A stretch of DNA of 64,000 nucleotides from Algirhabdus cladophorae. GTDB taxonomy: Bacteria; Pseudomonadota; Alphaproteobacteria; Rhodobacterales; Rhodobacteraceae. The DNA is taken from positions 1,488,001 to 1,552,000 of the forward strand of contig NZ_CP173029.1 in NCBI RefSeq assembly GCF_044772865.1, read 5' to 3'. How positions within the stretch are numbered: the first letter of the stretch is position 1; each line of letters begins with the position of its first letter. Shown one piece after another: positions 25,595 to 34,589 of the stretch. The notes beneath the pieces are model-generated. The model did no database searches and was not told where the DNA came from. It saw only the letters and a list, made by a program, of their open reading frames with translations. Position numbers and translations under genes: made by a program.

Positions 25595-26465
25595 CGGGCT
25601 GCAATCCCGCCTGTTCGATCATTCTGATATCCACCTCAGCCCGTTCACGTCCAATACGGAACTCATCATAGAAGGTGATCAAAGTGGGGCGAGATGTATT
25701 GGGTCGAACAGCATCCCACCGATCCGTGTGTCCGACGTAGATGCCCCTCCGATGATTGGGACCTGGGTAAAGCGCGGTGCTTGTCTCAAAGCTGATCGGG
25801 CCGCGATAGTCGCACCGCTGTTGGCCGTTGACCCAAATCCTCAGATACCCATCATTGCCAGTGCTGAAGTTGGTGTTCATCACGATATCGGTCCAACGCC
25901 CCCGTGCTTGGTCGATACTGAACAGACGACACACAATGCCATGGTTCCGTGCGCGACCCCATCCAAGCCCTTCATTGGCGTCACTCAGTTGAACCACGAC
26001 ATCATGACTGCGGTTGCCGTTCCGATACGCTTCACCCCGTCCGACCTGAACAAACATGATCGAGGGGGCTGCTGGCCCGCCCATCTTCCACTGCCCCAGA
26101 ATGGTTCCAAAGGCGATCTCTTGGGGATAGGAAGCGATGTTCTGATTATAGAATGACCAGCCGTACCAGATGTCTTCACCGATACGTGCCTGCGTTCGTT
26201 GAGGGGACAACCGCACCTCACTGCGATACCCGTTCGAGGTACAGTCAGTGCCACCACAATCGCCATCACGGACCTCATAACGTTCACTCACAAGCCCAGC
26301 CCGAACAGGTTCGCTCTCGATAGAATACCGAAAGCCGTGGGCATGGGGCATCAGGTTGCGGAGGTAGCCGTTGGGCGCATCTGCGTTGCGTGAAACACCA
26401 CCCGTGTCGGTCATGCAGGCCGAAAGCGTACATATGAGGATGGTCAGCAGGAAAGCTCTGCTCAT
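25587..26465 (-). CDS. Polysaccharide lyase-like secreted lipoprotein
   Basis: 292 residues. Lipoprotein signal with lipobox LSAC (Cys17) targets it to the periplasmic or outer membrane face. The mature part looks like the heparin lyase I-type jelly-roll (polysaccharide lyase) family: RSEVRLSPQ near the start of the fold, WYGWSFYNQ, LGQWKMGGP, GRWTDIVMNTNFS and the terminal FYDEFRIG strand are the pattern these enzymes share. Likely cleaves an acidic polysaccharide by beta-elimination; the substrate is not readable. Start at 26465 overlaps the upstream gene stop (TGATG). Confidence 0.72.
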   Translation of the reverse strand: MSRAFLLTILICTLSACMTDTGGVSRNADAPNGYLRNLMPHAHGFRYSIESEPVRAGLVSERYEVRDGDCGGTDCTSNGYRSEVRLSPQRTQARIGEDIWYGWSFYNQNIASYPQEIAFGTILGQWKMGGPAAPSIMFVQVGRGEAYRNGNRSHDVVVQLSDANEGLGWGRARNHGIVCRLFSIDQARGRWTDIVMNTNFSTGNDGYLRIWVNGQQRCDYRGPISFETSTALYPGPNHRRGIYVGHTDRWDAVRPNTSRPTLITFYDEFRIGRERAEVDIRMIEQAGLQPVD

Positions 26466-26782
26466 CATTGGCCACACGTAATTCTGCTGGTGCGGCCATC
26501 AACGCGATATACGATTGTAACCAATGTGCTGCCCCCAAAGTCACGCCGACGTTCGTCCACGATTTCGACACTCTCCGCTGCGTCAAGAGCCTGAAGTTTG
26601 GAACGCAGTTCCCCGTAACCCACCTGCCCACGAGAAGACTCCAACATGCTAGAGATGCACGAGCGCACTTCTTTGCGGTCAGATGGGAAGGCCGTGGCAT
26701 AGCCAAAATACCCACCGACAACGATGGCAACTAGCGAGATGAGGATCGTGGATGGGCTGGTTTGATTGGTGTTGGTCGTCAA
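26465..26782 (-). CDS. Small single-span membrane protein
   Basis: 105 residues. One hydrophobic segment (ILISLVAIVVGGYFGYATAF, ~13-32) anchors it; the rest, with two cysteines (SCISS and the final TCGQ), would be periplasmic and could be disulfide-linked. No family recognised. Its stop overlaps the start of the lyase-like lipoprotein gene, so both are made from one transcript. Confidence 0.6.
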   Translation of the reverse strand: MTTNTNQTSPSTILISLVAIVVGGYFGYATAFPSDRKEVRSCISSMLESSRGQVGYGELRSKLQALDAAESVEIVDERRRDFGGSTLVTIVYRVDGRTSRITCGQ

Positions 26783-26899
26783 GTCTGGTCTCCAAGTAAA
26801 AAATCCGATCCCGTCGTCCCTGATCTGATTAAGATGCGTTGACGGTTGAGACGATAGGCGGGACTTTGGCTATCCCCGCTCATGGCTATGTTGGCTTGC

Positions 26900-27124
26900 T
26901 CAGTCATCGGAGCAGCCACAGCGTTCTTGGGTGTGGTGCAGGCCATAGAGGTCATTTGGGGTGACCAGACCGCCTGTGGCATCCCACAGCGCACGTGCAA
27001 CCCGCTTTGACGGGGCAACGGTCCCTTCTTTGACCCGTAGGATCGTGCTTGCACTGGTACCGCACTGCTTTGCTAGGTCATTCAGCGTCAGTTGGTTGGC
27101 TTCAAGATATTGCGTCAATGTCAT
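26900..27124 (-). CDS. Small HTH (Cro-like) regulator
   Basis: 74 residues. A helix-turn-helix covers ~10-45: LNDLAKQCGTSASTILRVKEG, split by the turn at CGTS, as in YdaS/Cro-type proteins. Start 27124 lies 7 bases from an operator-like palindrome, and the gene is divergent from another HTH regulator whose start overlaps a matching copy. It probably works as the Cro partner in a two-regulator switch. Confidence 0.72.
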   Translation of the reverse strand: MTLTQYLEANQLTLNDLAKQCGTSASTILRVKEGTVAPSKRVARALWDATGGLVTPNDLYGLHHTQERCGCSDD

Positions 27125-27131
27125 TCGTCCC

Positions 27132-27150
27132 GTATTCCATTTTACGGAAC
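27132..27150. promoter_or_regulatory. Operator-like site O1
   Basis: GTATTCCATTTTACGGAAC: TTCC-N7-GGAA palindrome core, a near copy in inverted orientation of the site at 27198-27216. The outer 8 and 6 bases are identical between the two, with 5 differing in the middle. Located just upstream of the minus-strand HTH gene. Confidence 0.7.
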
Positions 27151-27197
27151 GATTCGCAAATGATTTTACCCGATGATGATCGTTTGACTTTCCTCAT

Positions 27198-27216
27198 GTT
27201 CCGCATTGTGGAATAC
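27198..27216. promoter_or_regulatory. Operator-like site O2
   Basis: GTTCCGCATTGTGGAATAC, whose complement matches O1 except for 5 central bases. It lies 8 bases before the ATG of the plus-strand HTH gene, so binding there should block that gene and the defence-like operon behind it. Confidence 0.7.
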
Positions 27217-27223
27217 AAAAAGG

Positions 27224-27664
27224 ATGAGAAATGCATCTGCAAAATCGTTTGGCGAAATCCTGCAAGACGCCCGTGAATCCAAGGGCCTGTCTCTTGGTGA
27301 AGGTGCAAAGCTGCTTGGGGTTCCCAAAACCAGCCTTTGGCGTTGGGAAAACAATGAAACCAAAGTGGACGCCCAGCGTCTGGTGGACATTGCGGCGGCT
27401 TATGGTCTGTCGATCTCTGCGATGTTCGAGGGCCGCATCGTGGTAGCACCGACGCAGACCGACTTCGACCGCCTAGGAATTGTCGTCGAACATATTGAAC
27501 GGATGATCCAGAATATCGGAACACGCCCAAAGCCTGAGGCTGTACGCACTGCTGTCGTTGAGGTGCTGCGCCTTGAGACCTCACGGGTGCTGGAAACATC
27601 AGGTAGTGCCTTCGATCCATCGCGTTACGATGCAATGGTCGGTGGTATCTTGGGTCAAACCTAA
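27224..27664 (+). CDS. XRE-family HTH regulator, first gene of the restriction-like operon
   Basis: 146 residues from ATG 27224. HTH at ~8-60 (FGEILQDARESKGLSLGEGA, LLGVPKTSLWRWENN), then a helical tail (~95-140). A TTG at 27206 would add six residues; the ATG has only an adjoining AAAAAGG, so translation may be leaderless or weak. Its TAA overlaps the methyltransferase ATG (TAATG). Fits the controller (C-protein-like) role that restriction-modification operons often carry, which is inference. Confidence 0.78.
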   Translation: MRNASAKSFGEILQDARESKGLSLGEGAKLLGVPKTSLWRWENNETKVDAQRLVDIAAAYGLSISAMFEGRIVVAPTQTDFDRLGIVVEHIERMIQNIGTRPKPEAVRTAVVEVLRLETSRVLETSGSAFDPSRYDAMVGGILGQT

Positions 27665-30411
27665 TGAACGCAGTTGAGATCGAACAGGCCATCACCGATC
27701 TGGCCGAGCAAGCCTTTGATGCGACAGAGTTCCCATTCCACTTCTTGGAAGCCTTTGGCAACAAAGCCACCACCATCAAGAAGCTCCGTAACGGGGCGTC
27801 TAACAAATCCGACATCGGCGGCGTCCTTCAGGCCAACCACATCCACCTCAAGACTTGCGATGTGGGCCAAGTTCCAGACACCCTAAAAGCCCTAAGGGAC
27901 AGCAAGGCGACGGAGACAAAGCGCAACAAGGTGCGTTTCCTGTTGGCCACAGATGGCGAGGTGTTTGAGGCTGAGGACCTGTCCACAGGTGAAACTGTCT
28001 CCTGCACCTACGAAGACTTCCCCAACCACTTCGTGTTCTTCTGGCCACTGGCGGGTCTCAGCAAGACCAAGCAGCTATCGGAGTCTGAGTTCGACGTACG
28101 GGCTACCCTGCGTCTGAACAAGCTCTACACCACGCTGCGGGCCGACAACCCTGAATGGGGAACACCTGAACGCAGTGCCGACATGAATCACTTCATGGCA
28201 CGTCTTATCTTCCTGTTCTTCGCTGAAGATACCGATATCCTGAATGGCGAAGGGCTGTTCACTGATACCGTCGAGCAAATGGCGAATGCGGACGGGTCCA
28301 ATACCCATGAGGTGATCAGCGAACTCTTCCGTGCCATGGACACGCCCATCAAGGACCGTGCAGCGGCAAACTTGCCCCGTTGGGCAGACGTGTTCCCCTA
28401 TGTGAATGGTGGCCTCTTCTCTGGCCGTACCGACGTGCCTCGGTTCAGCCGCATCGCGCAACGCTACTTGACGCATATCGGCAACCTGAACTGGACCAAG
28501 ATCAACCCCGACATTTTTGGATCGATGATCCAAGCCGTGGCGGACGAGGATGAACGCAGCGCCTTGGGGATGCACTACACCTCTGTGCCGAACATCCTGA
28601 AGGTACTGAACCCGCTGTTCCTTGATGACCTGCGGGATCATCTGGATCGTGCTGGTGACAACAAAGCCAAGCTGCTGAACCTGCGGAAGCGGATGTCAAA
28701 CATCCGTGTGTTCGACCCCGCCTGTGGGTCGGGCAACTTCCTTGTCATCGCCTATAAACAGATGCGGGAGATCGAGTTCGAGATCAACAAACGGCGCGGT
28801 GAAGAGTTCGTCCGATCCGACATCCGCATTCAGAACTTCCGTGGCATCGAACTGCGGGATTTCTCCGCCGAGATCGCCCGTCTGGCGCTGATCATCGCGG
28901 AATACCAATGTGACGTGACCTATCGTGGGCAGAAGGATGCGCTGGCTGAGTTCCTCCCATTGGATCAAAAAAACTGGATAACTTGTGGCAACGCGCTGCG
29001 GTTGGATTGGTTGTCGGTGTGTCCGCCAACAGGAGCGAAGGTCAAAATCAAATCCGATGACTTGTTCGGAACACCGTTGGAACAAGCTGAGATCGACTTC
29101 GAGAATGAAGGTGGCGAGACATATATCTGTGGCAATCCTCCTTATCTGGGCAGTCGCGCTCAAGACAAGGAACAAAAGGAAGATATGAAGGCCCTTTTCG
29201 AGCCTGTTTCCTCCAATTGGAAAGTGCTTGATTATGTTGCGGGCTGGCTTCTGAAAGCAACTCAGTACGCTGACAGCGTGGATACTGCATACGCCTTCGT
29301 GACGACCAATTCAATTTGCCAAGGTCAGCAAGTAGTTGCCTTGTGGCCCTTATTAATTGGCGGAAATTCCGAGATATTTTTCGCGCACCGATCATTCAAA
29401 TGGGCCAATAACGCCTCGCATAATGCTGGAGTAATTTGTGTTATTGTTGGCATTGGTCAGCCCTCTTCTAAGACCAAGGTCATTTACGATGATGATCATG
29501 TTCGGGTCGCGAAAGGGATTAATCCATATCTGGTAGATGGCCCTGTCCGATATATAGAAAGATCAGCAAAGCCGATTTCGCATTCTATCACTATGCAACG
29601 GGGCAACCATCTGACGGATGGTGGCCACCTTATATTATCCCCAGATGAAGTTCGAGGGCTACTGGCAAACAACCCTGAAGCAAAGGGCTTTGTTCGGCGA
29701 CTTACAGGCGCTCAAGAGTTCATTCGTGGATTTGATCGGTTTTGCCTACTAATTGACGACAGTAAGCTTGATGCCGCTTTAGCAATACCTGATATCTCCC
29801 GAAGGATCGCGTTGGTGCGTGAATCGCGATTGCAAAGCAGCAAGGCCAATACCCGCGACGTTCTTTCCCTAACTCCACATAAGTTCGAACATTCAACAGG
29901 TTTGAAATCGAACACGGTCGTAATGATCCCCACGGTTTCGTCAGAGCGACGTGAATGGTTGCCAGTAAGCTATGAAACAAATGTTGTTGTGAATGCACCA
30001 AACTTTGCCCTGTATGACGCTGCACTTTGGAATTTTGCTATCTTATCATCCAGATGTCATGTGCATTGGATTGCCTCTGTTTGCGGTCGGTTGAAAACCG
30101 ATTATCGGTATTCGAACTCATTGGGCTGGAACACATTTCCCGTCCCCAAGCTCACCGAAAAGAACAAGGCCGACCTCACCCGTTGTGCAGAGGACATCTT
30201 ACTGGCCCGTGAGGCGCACTTCCCCGCCACCATCGCCGACCTCTACAAGCCTGACGCCATGCCCGACAATCTCCGTGCTGCACATGAAGCGAATGACACG
30301 GTGATCGAACGCATCTACATGGGCCGCCGCTTCAAGAATGACACCGAACGGCTGGAGAAGCTCTTTGAGATGTACACCAAGATGACAACGCAGGTGCCGA
30401 CAGATGCTTGA
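27664..30411 (+). CDS. MmeI/YeeA-like DNA adenine methyltransferase
   Basis: 915 residues, the length of type IIL/YeeA-like enzymes. The SAM motif VFDPACGSGNFL is at 349-360 and the catalytic NPPY at 491-494, so N6-adenine methylation is expected. The N-terminal ~170 residues match the family's N-terminal and helical regions, but I see no PD-(D/E)xK nuclease motif there, so it probably methylates without cutting on its own. Residues ~560-800 should be the target-recognition domain, which is visibly AT-richer in DNA than the rest. Coupled to the HTH gene (TAATG) and to the next gene (8-base overlap). Confidence 0.9.
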   Translation: MNAVEIEQAITDLAEQAFDATEFPFHFLEAFGNKATTIKKLRNGASNKSDIGGVLQANHIHLKTCDVGQVPDTLKALRDSKATETKRNKVRFLLATDGEVFEAEDLSTGETVSCTYEDFPNHFVFFWPLAGLSKTKQLSESEFDVRATLRLNKLYTTLRADNPEWGTPERSADMNHFMARLIFLFFAEDTDILNGEGLFTDTVEQMANADGSNTHEVISELFRAMDTPIKDRAAANLPRWADVFPYVNGGLFSGRTDVPRFSRIAQRYLTHIGNLNWTKINPDIFGSMIQAVADEDERSALGMHYTSVPNILKVLNPLFLDDLRDHLDRAGDNKAKLLNLRKRMSNIRVFDPACGSGNFLVIAYKQMREIEFEINKRRGEEFVRSDIRIQNFRGIELRDFSAEIARLALIIAEYQCDVTYRGQKDALAEFLPLDQKNWITCGNALRLDWLSVCPPTGAKVKIKSDDLFGTPLEQAEIDFENEGGETYICGNPPYLGSRAQDKEQKEDMKALFEPVSSNWKVLDYVAGWLLKATQYADSVDTAYAFVTTNSICQGQQVVALWPLLIGGNSEIFFAHRSFKWANNASHNAGVICVIVGIGQPSSKTKVIYDDDHVRVAKGINPYLVDGPVRYIERSAKPISHSITMQRGNHLTDGGHLILSPDEVRGLLANNPEAKGFVRRLTGAQEFIRGFDRFCLLIDDSKLDAALAIPDISRRIALVRESRLQSSKANTRDVLSLTPHKFEHSTGLKSNTVVMIPTVSSERREWLPVSYETNVVVNAPNFALYDAALWNFAILSSRCHVHWIASVCGRLKTDYRYSNSLGWNTFPVPKLTEKNKADLTRCAEDILLAREAHFPATIADLYKPDAMPDNLRAAHEANDTVIERIYMGRRFKNDTERLEKLFEMYTKMTTQVPTDA

Positions 30412-31084
30412 ATTGTTATCTGAATATGGCAACGCGCTGATCGGCCTTGCGGGTGTGATAATCGGCGGTTTTATCGTTGCCGTTCGTGACGGGATGGCAG
30501 TGAGGGCAGAGCGGAAGCGCGACGGTTCATATTCGGCCATCAGGCTGATCTGCATTCTTGATGAATACGCCCACAAATGCAGCGATGTTGCAGGTGATGA
30601 TGGGTACGCAGAAGGTAGACCTGCGCGGCGGACAGAAGGCGGGGAAGACTATTGCGAGGCACAGGTCATTGCGCCCGAACCTCTGGACTACCCTAACGAC
30701 ATCTCTTGGCGTAGCCTAGACGAAACGTTGATGCATCGCATCCTTGCCCTTCCAAACAAAGCCAGAAGCACGAACCGATATGTGTCGGCCTCCGCAGAGA
30801 ACGCTTTTCCACCTGAATTTGAAGAGTTCTTTGAGCCAAGGCAGGAGGGGTATGCAAAGCTAGGTCTTGAGGCCCTACTACTCATCGATGATCTACGACA
30901 GCGCCATGGTGTGTCAGCGCGAAGCCGAACAGACCTTGGTGAAGGTTGGGATTTGAAAGAGTATCTGCAAATGCGCCTTGATCAGTTTGCTAAGCGAGAT
31001 GCAGACCGCCGTGCACGAAGAGATGCGATGCCTTCACCGTTCTCGCTTTCTGATGAAACCGATACGGAGGCACCGACTCAATGA
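30404..31084 (+). CDS. Unknown membrane-anchored protein in restriction-like operon
   Basis: 226 residues. One N-terminal span (~8-30, YGNALIGLAGVIIGGFIVAV), then a charged soluble part with helices and a long acidic, Ser/Thr-rich end. No known family seen. Overlaps the methyltransferase stop and the next start (ATGA), so it belongs to the operon. A membrane anchor is unusual for a restriction partner and suggests the complex may sit at the inner membrane, or that this subunit senses entry. Confidence 0.65.
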   Translation: MLELLSEYGNALIGLAGVIIGGFIVAVRDGMAVRAERKRDGSYSAIRLICILDEYAHKCSDVAGDDGYAEGRPARRTEGGEDYCEAQVIAPEPLDYPNDISWRSLDETLMHRILALPNKARSTNRYVSASAENAFPPEFEEFFEPRQEGYAKLGLEALLLIDDLRQRHGVSARSRTDLGEGWDLKEYLQMRLDQFAKRDADRRARRDAMPSPFSLSDETDTEAPTQ

Positions 31085-32130
31085 CGCGGCTATTTCAGAT
31101 TAACGGGGCCACGCTGACGCCAGCAAAGCGTAAGCCTTTGGACCTTGAGACCAAGATCGAAGCATGGGTGGCCGATGATCTGACCTTGATCGGTGTTGAT
31201 GGGATCGTCATTGGTAGACAGATCACAACTGATCATGGCAAGTTCATCGATTTGTTGGCAATGGATGAGGATGGCAATCTTGTCATCGTTGAACTGAAGC
31301 GTGACCGCAGTCCACGGGATATCGTTGCTCAGGTTTTGGACTATGCGTCATGGATACGGCGGCTTAGCACGGGCGATGTTCATGCCTTGGCATTGTCACT
31401 CGATCTGTCACTGGCAAAAGCCTACCGAGACAAGTTTGGTACCAGCCTCCCCCAAACACTGAATGCGTCCCATCAGATGGTCGTCGTTGCCAGTGAAGTC
31501 GATGAGGGGACAAAACGGATCATTGAGTACCTTTCCGAAGAACATAACGTTGGTATCAATGCGGCGTTCTTCAACGTCTTTGATGCGGATGGACGAGAAT
31601 GGTTAACGACTGACGCCCTGCTTGACCAAGAAGAGGTCAAGGATCGCGCAGTCAAGAAGGCTCAGGCCCCGTGGTCAGGCTACTACTACGTCACTGGCGG
31701 TGCTGAAGAAGATCGTCCGTGGGAAGATATGCGTCAGCATGGCTTCTTCACTGCGAGTGGAAAACAGTTCTTCACAAAGCGTCTGGACCAATTGTCGGTG
31801 GGGGATAAGGTCTTCTACTACCAAAAGAAGAACGGTTATCTTGGATATGGAATTGTCACATCGGAAAAAGTCGCAGCGTCTGATCATGTGCTGGCAGATG
31901 GGACACCTCTGATCGGGGCTGTGCCAAAGGCTTATCTAACCGACAATGCGGATGATCCAGACAACTGTGCCTATGTGGTCGGGATAGATTGGCAGAACAC
32001 CGTCGCAATCACAGATGCCCGCACCTTCAGTGGCATTTTTTCCAACCAGAACGTCGTCTGTAAGATACGGCACCCAGAGACTGTGGACTACTTGAAGGAA
32101 CAGTTCGGTGTGAGAGAGGGGCAAGAATGA
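31081..32130 (+). CDS. NucS-like nuclease with C-terminal PUA/EVE-like domain
   Basis: 349 residues. Residues ~20-100 form a DUF91/NucS-type PD-(D/E)xK core: Asp57 in FIDLLAMD, Glu71-x-Lys73 in VIVELKR, then Gln84 and Tyr88 of the QxxxY motif. From ~197 a different domain begins (SGYYYVTGG, then GDKVFYYQKKNGYLGYG) that resembles EVE/PUA-type folds, which in other proteins read modified bases. The combination would suit a nuclease that checks DNA modification; that is inference. Overlaps neighbours by ATGA on both sides. Confidence 0.78.
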   Translation: MTRLFQINGATLTPAKRKPLDLETKIEAWVADDLTLIGVDGIVIGRQITTDHGKFIDLLAMDEDGNLVIVELKRDRSPRDIVAQVLDYASWIRRLSTGDVHALALSLDLSLAKAYRDKFGTSLPQTLNASHQMVVVASEVDEGTKRIIEYLSEEHNVGINAAFFNVFDADGREWLTTDALLDQEEVKDRAVKKAQAPWSGYYYVTGGAEEDRPWEDMRQHGFFTASGKQFFTKRLDQLSVGDKVFYYQKKNGYLGYGIVTSEKVAASDHVLADGTPLIGAVPKAYLTDNADDPDNCAYVVGIDWQNTVAITDARTFSGIFSNQNVVCKIRHPETVDYLKEQFGVREGQE

Positions 32131-32537
32131 CCGCGTTCGTACCCGTCGTCTATGCTAAGCTTAATTCACGGCAAAAAGAGAACTACAATTTCCATCTAGT
32201 TGCAGCCCGCTTGGCTCAGTACGGCTACAACTCCATGCGTGTCACAGATGACTGGCAGGGCGCGGATTTCATTGCCTGCCATATTGATGGTGATCGGTTC
32301 ATGAAGGTCCAACTAAAGGGCCGCCTTACGCTGGATCAGAAGTACGAAGGCAAAGACATACATATCGCGTTTCGACATGGCGATCAGTGTTATGTCTATC
32401 CACATGATGAGATGGTCAAGCAGGTGGAGAAGCTGGGGACTATCAGTTCATCCGCTTCATGGTCAGAACATCGATCATATTCATGGCCGCAGCCTCCAGC
32501 GTGGGCGAAGAATATTTTAGAAGAATATAAGGTGTAA
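32127..32537 (+). CDS. Small PD-(D/E)xK-like protein
   Basis: 136 residues. The centre reads GADFIACHIDGDRFMKVQLKGR: Asp47, then Gln62-x-Lys64 where nucleases normally have Glu-x-Lys. The layout recalls small endonuclease-like proteins with this fold. The Gln variant occurs in some active enzymes, so catalysis is possible but unproven. Starts inside the previous stop (ATGA); the helicase ATG follows 3 bases after its TAA. Confidence 0.6.
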   Translation: MTAFVPVVYAKLNSRQKENYNFHLVAARLAQYGYNSMRVTDDWQGADFIACHIDGDRFMKVQLKGRLTLDQKYEGKDIHIAFRHGDQCYVYPHDEMVKQVEKLGTISSSASWSEHRSYSWPQPPAWAKNILEEYKV

Positions 32538-32540
32538 TTG

Positions 32541-34589
32541 ATGACTAAACCCATTCCCTCCGTAACCGTCAGCTACGCCCAAAACGGGTCCTCTACCAAG
32601 TCGAATGAGTTGGGTATGCGGGCTATGCAGGAGCGGGCTTATGAGCGGCGTGGTGAGCAGTATCTACTCATCAAGTCGCCACCTGCGTCAGGGAAGTCAC
32701 GTGCTTTGATGTTCATCGCCTTGGACAAGCTGCACAATCAGGGTCTCAAGCAGGCCATCGTCGTGGTGCCTGAGAAGTCCATTGGGTCCAGCTTCAACGA
32801 TGAGCCGCTGTCCAAGTTCGGGTTTGAGTATGACTGGACCGTGCCGCCGCAGTGGAACCTATGCAATGTGCCTGGCGGCGATGATGGCAAGGTTGGAGCC
32901 GTTGGTCGGTTCCTTGAAAGCGATGATCGAGTATTGGTCTGTACTCACGCTACTTTCCGATTTGCCATCGATAAATTTGGGATCGATATCTTTGATGACA
33001 GGCTAATTGCCATCGATGAGTTCCACCACGTCAGTGCTAACCCCGACAACAAGCTGGGAGCGCATCTGGGGCGGTTGATCGCCCGTGATAAGGTCAATGT
33101 CGTCGCAATGACAGGAAGCTACTTCAGAGGCGACGCAGAGGCTGTGATGGCCCCTGAGGATGAGAAGAAGTTCGACACGGTTACTTATACCTACTACGAG
33201 CAGTTGAACGGCTATGAACACCTCAAGACGTTGGATATCGGATACTTCTTTTATACGGGGTCGTACGCTGATGAAATCCTGAGCGTGTTGAACCCCGCTG
33301 AGAAAACAATCCTCCACATTCCCAACGTGAATGCCCGTGAAAGCACAGGGGACAAGCACAAAGAGGTCGATCACATCGTAGACGCCTTGGGGGAGTGGCA
33401 GGAGACCGATCCCGTGACGGGCTTTCATCTGGTGAAAACACCAACGGGTCAGATCGTGAAGATCGCTGATCTCGTTGAGGATGATCCAGTCAAACGTGAA
33501 CGTGTTTCAGCCGCTCTGAAAGACCCCGCACAAAAAAATAATCGTGATCATGTGGATATCATAATCGCGTTGGGCATGGCCAAGGAAGGTTTTGATTGGA
33601 TTTGGTGTGAACACGCTTTGACCGTTGGTTACCGTGCCAGCCTGACAGAGATCGTTCAGATCATTGGCCGTGCAACACGTGACGCTGAAGGCAAGACACA
33701 TGCCCGTTTCACAAACCTCATTGCTGAACCTGACGCATCTGAGGGGGCAGTCACGGAGGCCATCAACGATACTTTAAAGGCCATCGCGGCCAGTCTGCTG
33801 ATGGAGCAGGTTCTTGTTCCGCGCTTCAACTTCACGCCCAAGGTGACAGCCGTGACTGAGGCCGAAGGGTTCGACTACGGCACAGGTGGCTACAACCCTG
33901 ACAAATGTAACGTCGGCTTTAACGAAGAGAGCGGCCACTTCCATGTTGAGATCAAGGGACTGCTGGAACCCAAGTCACAGGAAGCTGAACGCATTTGTCA
34001 GGAAGACATCAATGAAGTCATCACAGCGTTTGTTCAGGACAAACCTGTGATCGAGCGTGGTCTGTTTGATAAAGAAATGATCCCTGAAGAAAACAGCGTC
34101 ATCCGCATGGGGAAGATCATCAAGGATCGGTACCCCGAACTGGAAGACAACGACGTTGAAGCTGTCCGCCAACGCGCTGTGGCAGCCTTGAACTTAACAC
34201 AGCAAGCCAAGACTGAGGTCTTTGGCGGTGACAGGGATGACAGAGAGCCAAAAGCAAATACTGCGCTGATCGACGGTGTGCGAAAGTTCGTATCTGTGCG
34301 TGATCTGGACATCGATCTAATTGACTCGATCAACCCGTTTGGTGAAGCCTATTCTATCCTCGCAAAGTCCATGGACCACGATAGGCTGAAGCAGGTTGAG
34401 ACGGTCATCGCCGCAAAGAGAAACCCTATAACGCCTGATGAGGCGGTTATTTGGGCGAAACGTGCAAGCCAATTCAAGAAGGACAGTGGCCGTTCTCCGT
34501 CGGTCACCGCGACCGACCCATACGAACGCCTTATGGCCGAAGGGGCCACTGCGTTCATGCGTTTCCGTAAGGAGGGTCGCTATGAGTGA
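32541..34589 (+). CDS. Superfamily 2 DEAD/DEAH-type helicase
   Basis: 682 residues from ATG 32541 (AAGG 9 bases upstream); a TTG directly before is rejected. Walker A SPPASGKS at 46-53, motif II IDEFHH near 158-163, motif III AMTGSYF, and motif VI QIIGRATR give a complete ATPase/translocase pair of RecA folds. The C-terminal ~250 residues are unrecognised. As the motor in the operon it probably moves along DNA to bring a nuclease to its target. Overlaps the GIY-YIG gene by 8 bases. Confidence 0.88.
   Translation: MTKPIPSVTVSYAQNGSSTKSNELGMRAMQERAYERRGEQYLLIKSPPASGKSRALMFIALDKLHNQGLKQAIVVVPEKSIGSSFNDEPLSKFGFEYDWTVPPQWNLCNVPGGDDGKVGAVGRFLESDDRVLVCTHATFRFAIDKFGIDIFDDRLIAIDEFHHVSANPDNKLGAHLGRLIARDKVNVVAMTGSYFRGDAEAVMAPEDEKKFDTVTYTYYEQLNGYEHLKTLDIGYFFYTGSYADEILSVLNPAEKTILHIPNVNARESTGDKHKEVDHIVDALGEWQETDPVTGFHLVKTPTGQIVKIADLVEDDPVKRERVSAALKDPAQKNNRDHVDIIIALGMAKEGFDWIWCEHALTVGYRASLTEIVQIIGRATRDAEGKTHARFTNLIAEPDASEGAVTEAINDTLKAIAASLLMEQVLVPRFNFTPKVTAVTEAEGFDYGTGGYNPDKCNVGFNEESGHFHVEIKGLLEPKSQEAERICQEDINEVITAFVQDKPVIERGLFDKEMIPEENSVIRMGKIIKDRYPELEDNDVEAVRQRAVAALNLTQQAKTEVFGGDRDDREPKANTALIDGVRKFVSVRDLDIDLIDSINPFGEAYSILAKSMDHDRLKQVETVIAAKRNPITPDEAVIWAKRASQFKKDSGRSPSVTATDPYERLMAEGATAFMRFRKEGRYE

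Noticed and set aside
26779..27054. 91-residue minus-strand frame
   Set aside because: Overlaps the HTH gene at 26900-27124 in another frame and has no recognisable domain.
27664..30411. Single-polypeptide restriction-modification enzyme (type IIG)
   Set aside because: The N-terminal part matches the family's non-nuclease form and shows no D...ExK motif, so I treat it as methyltransferase only, although a profile search could overturn this.
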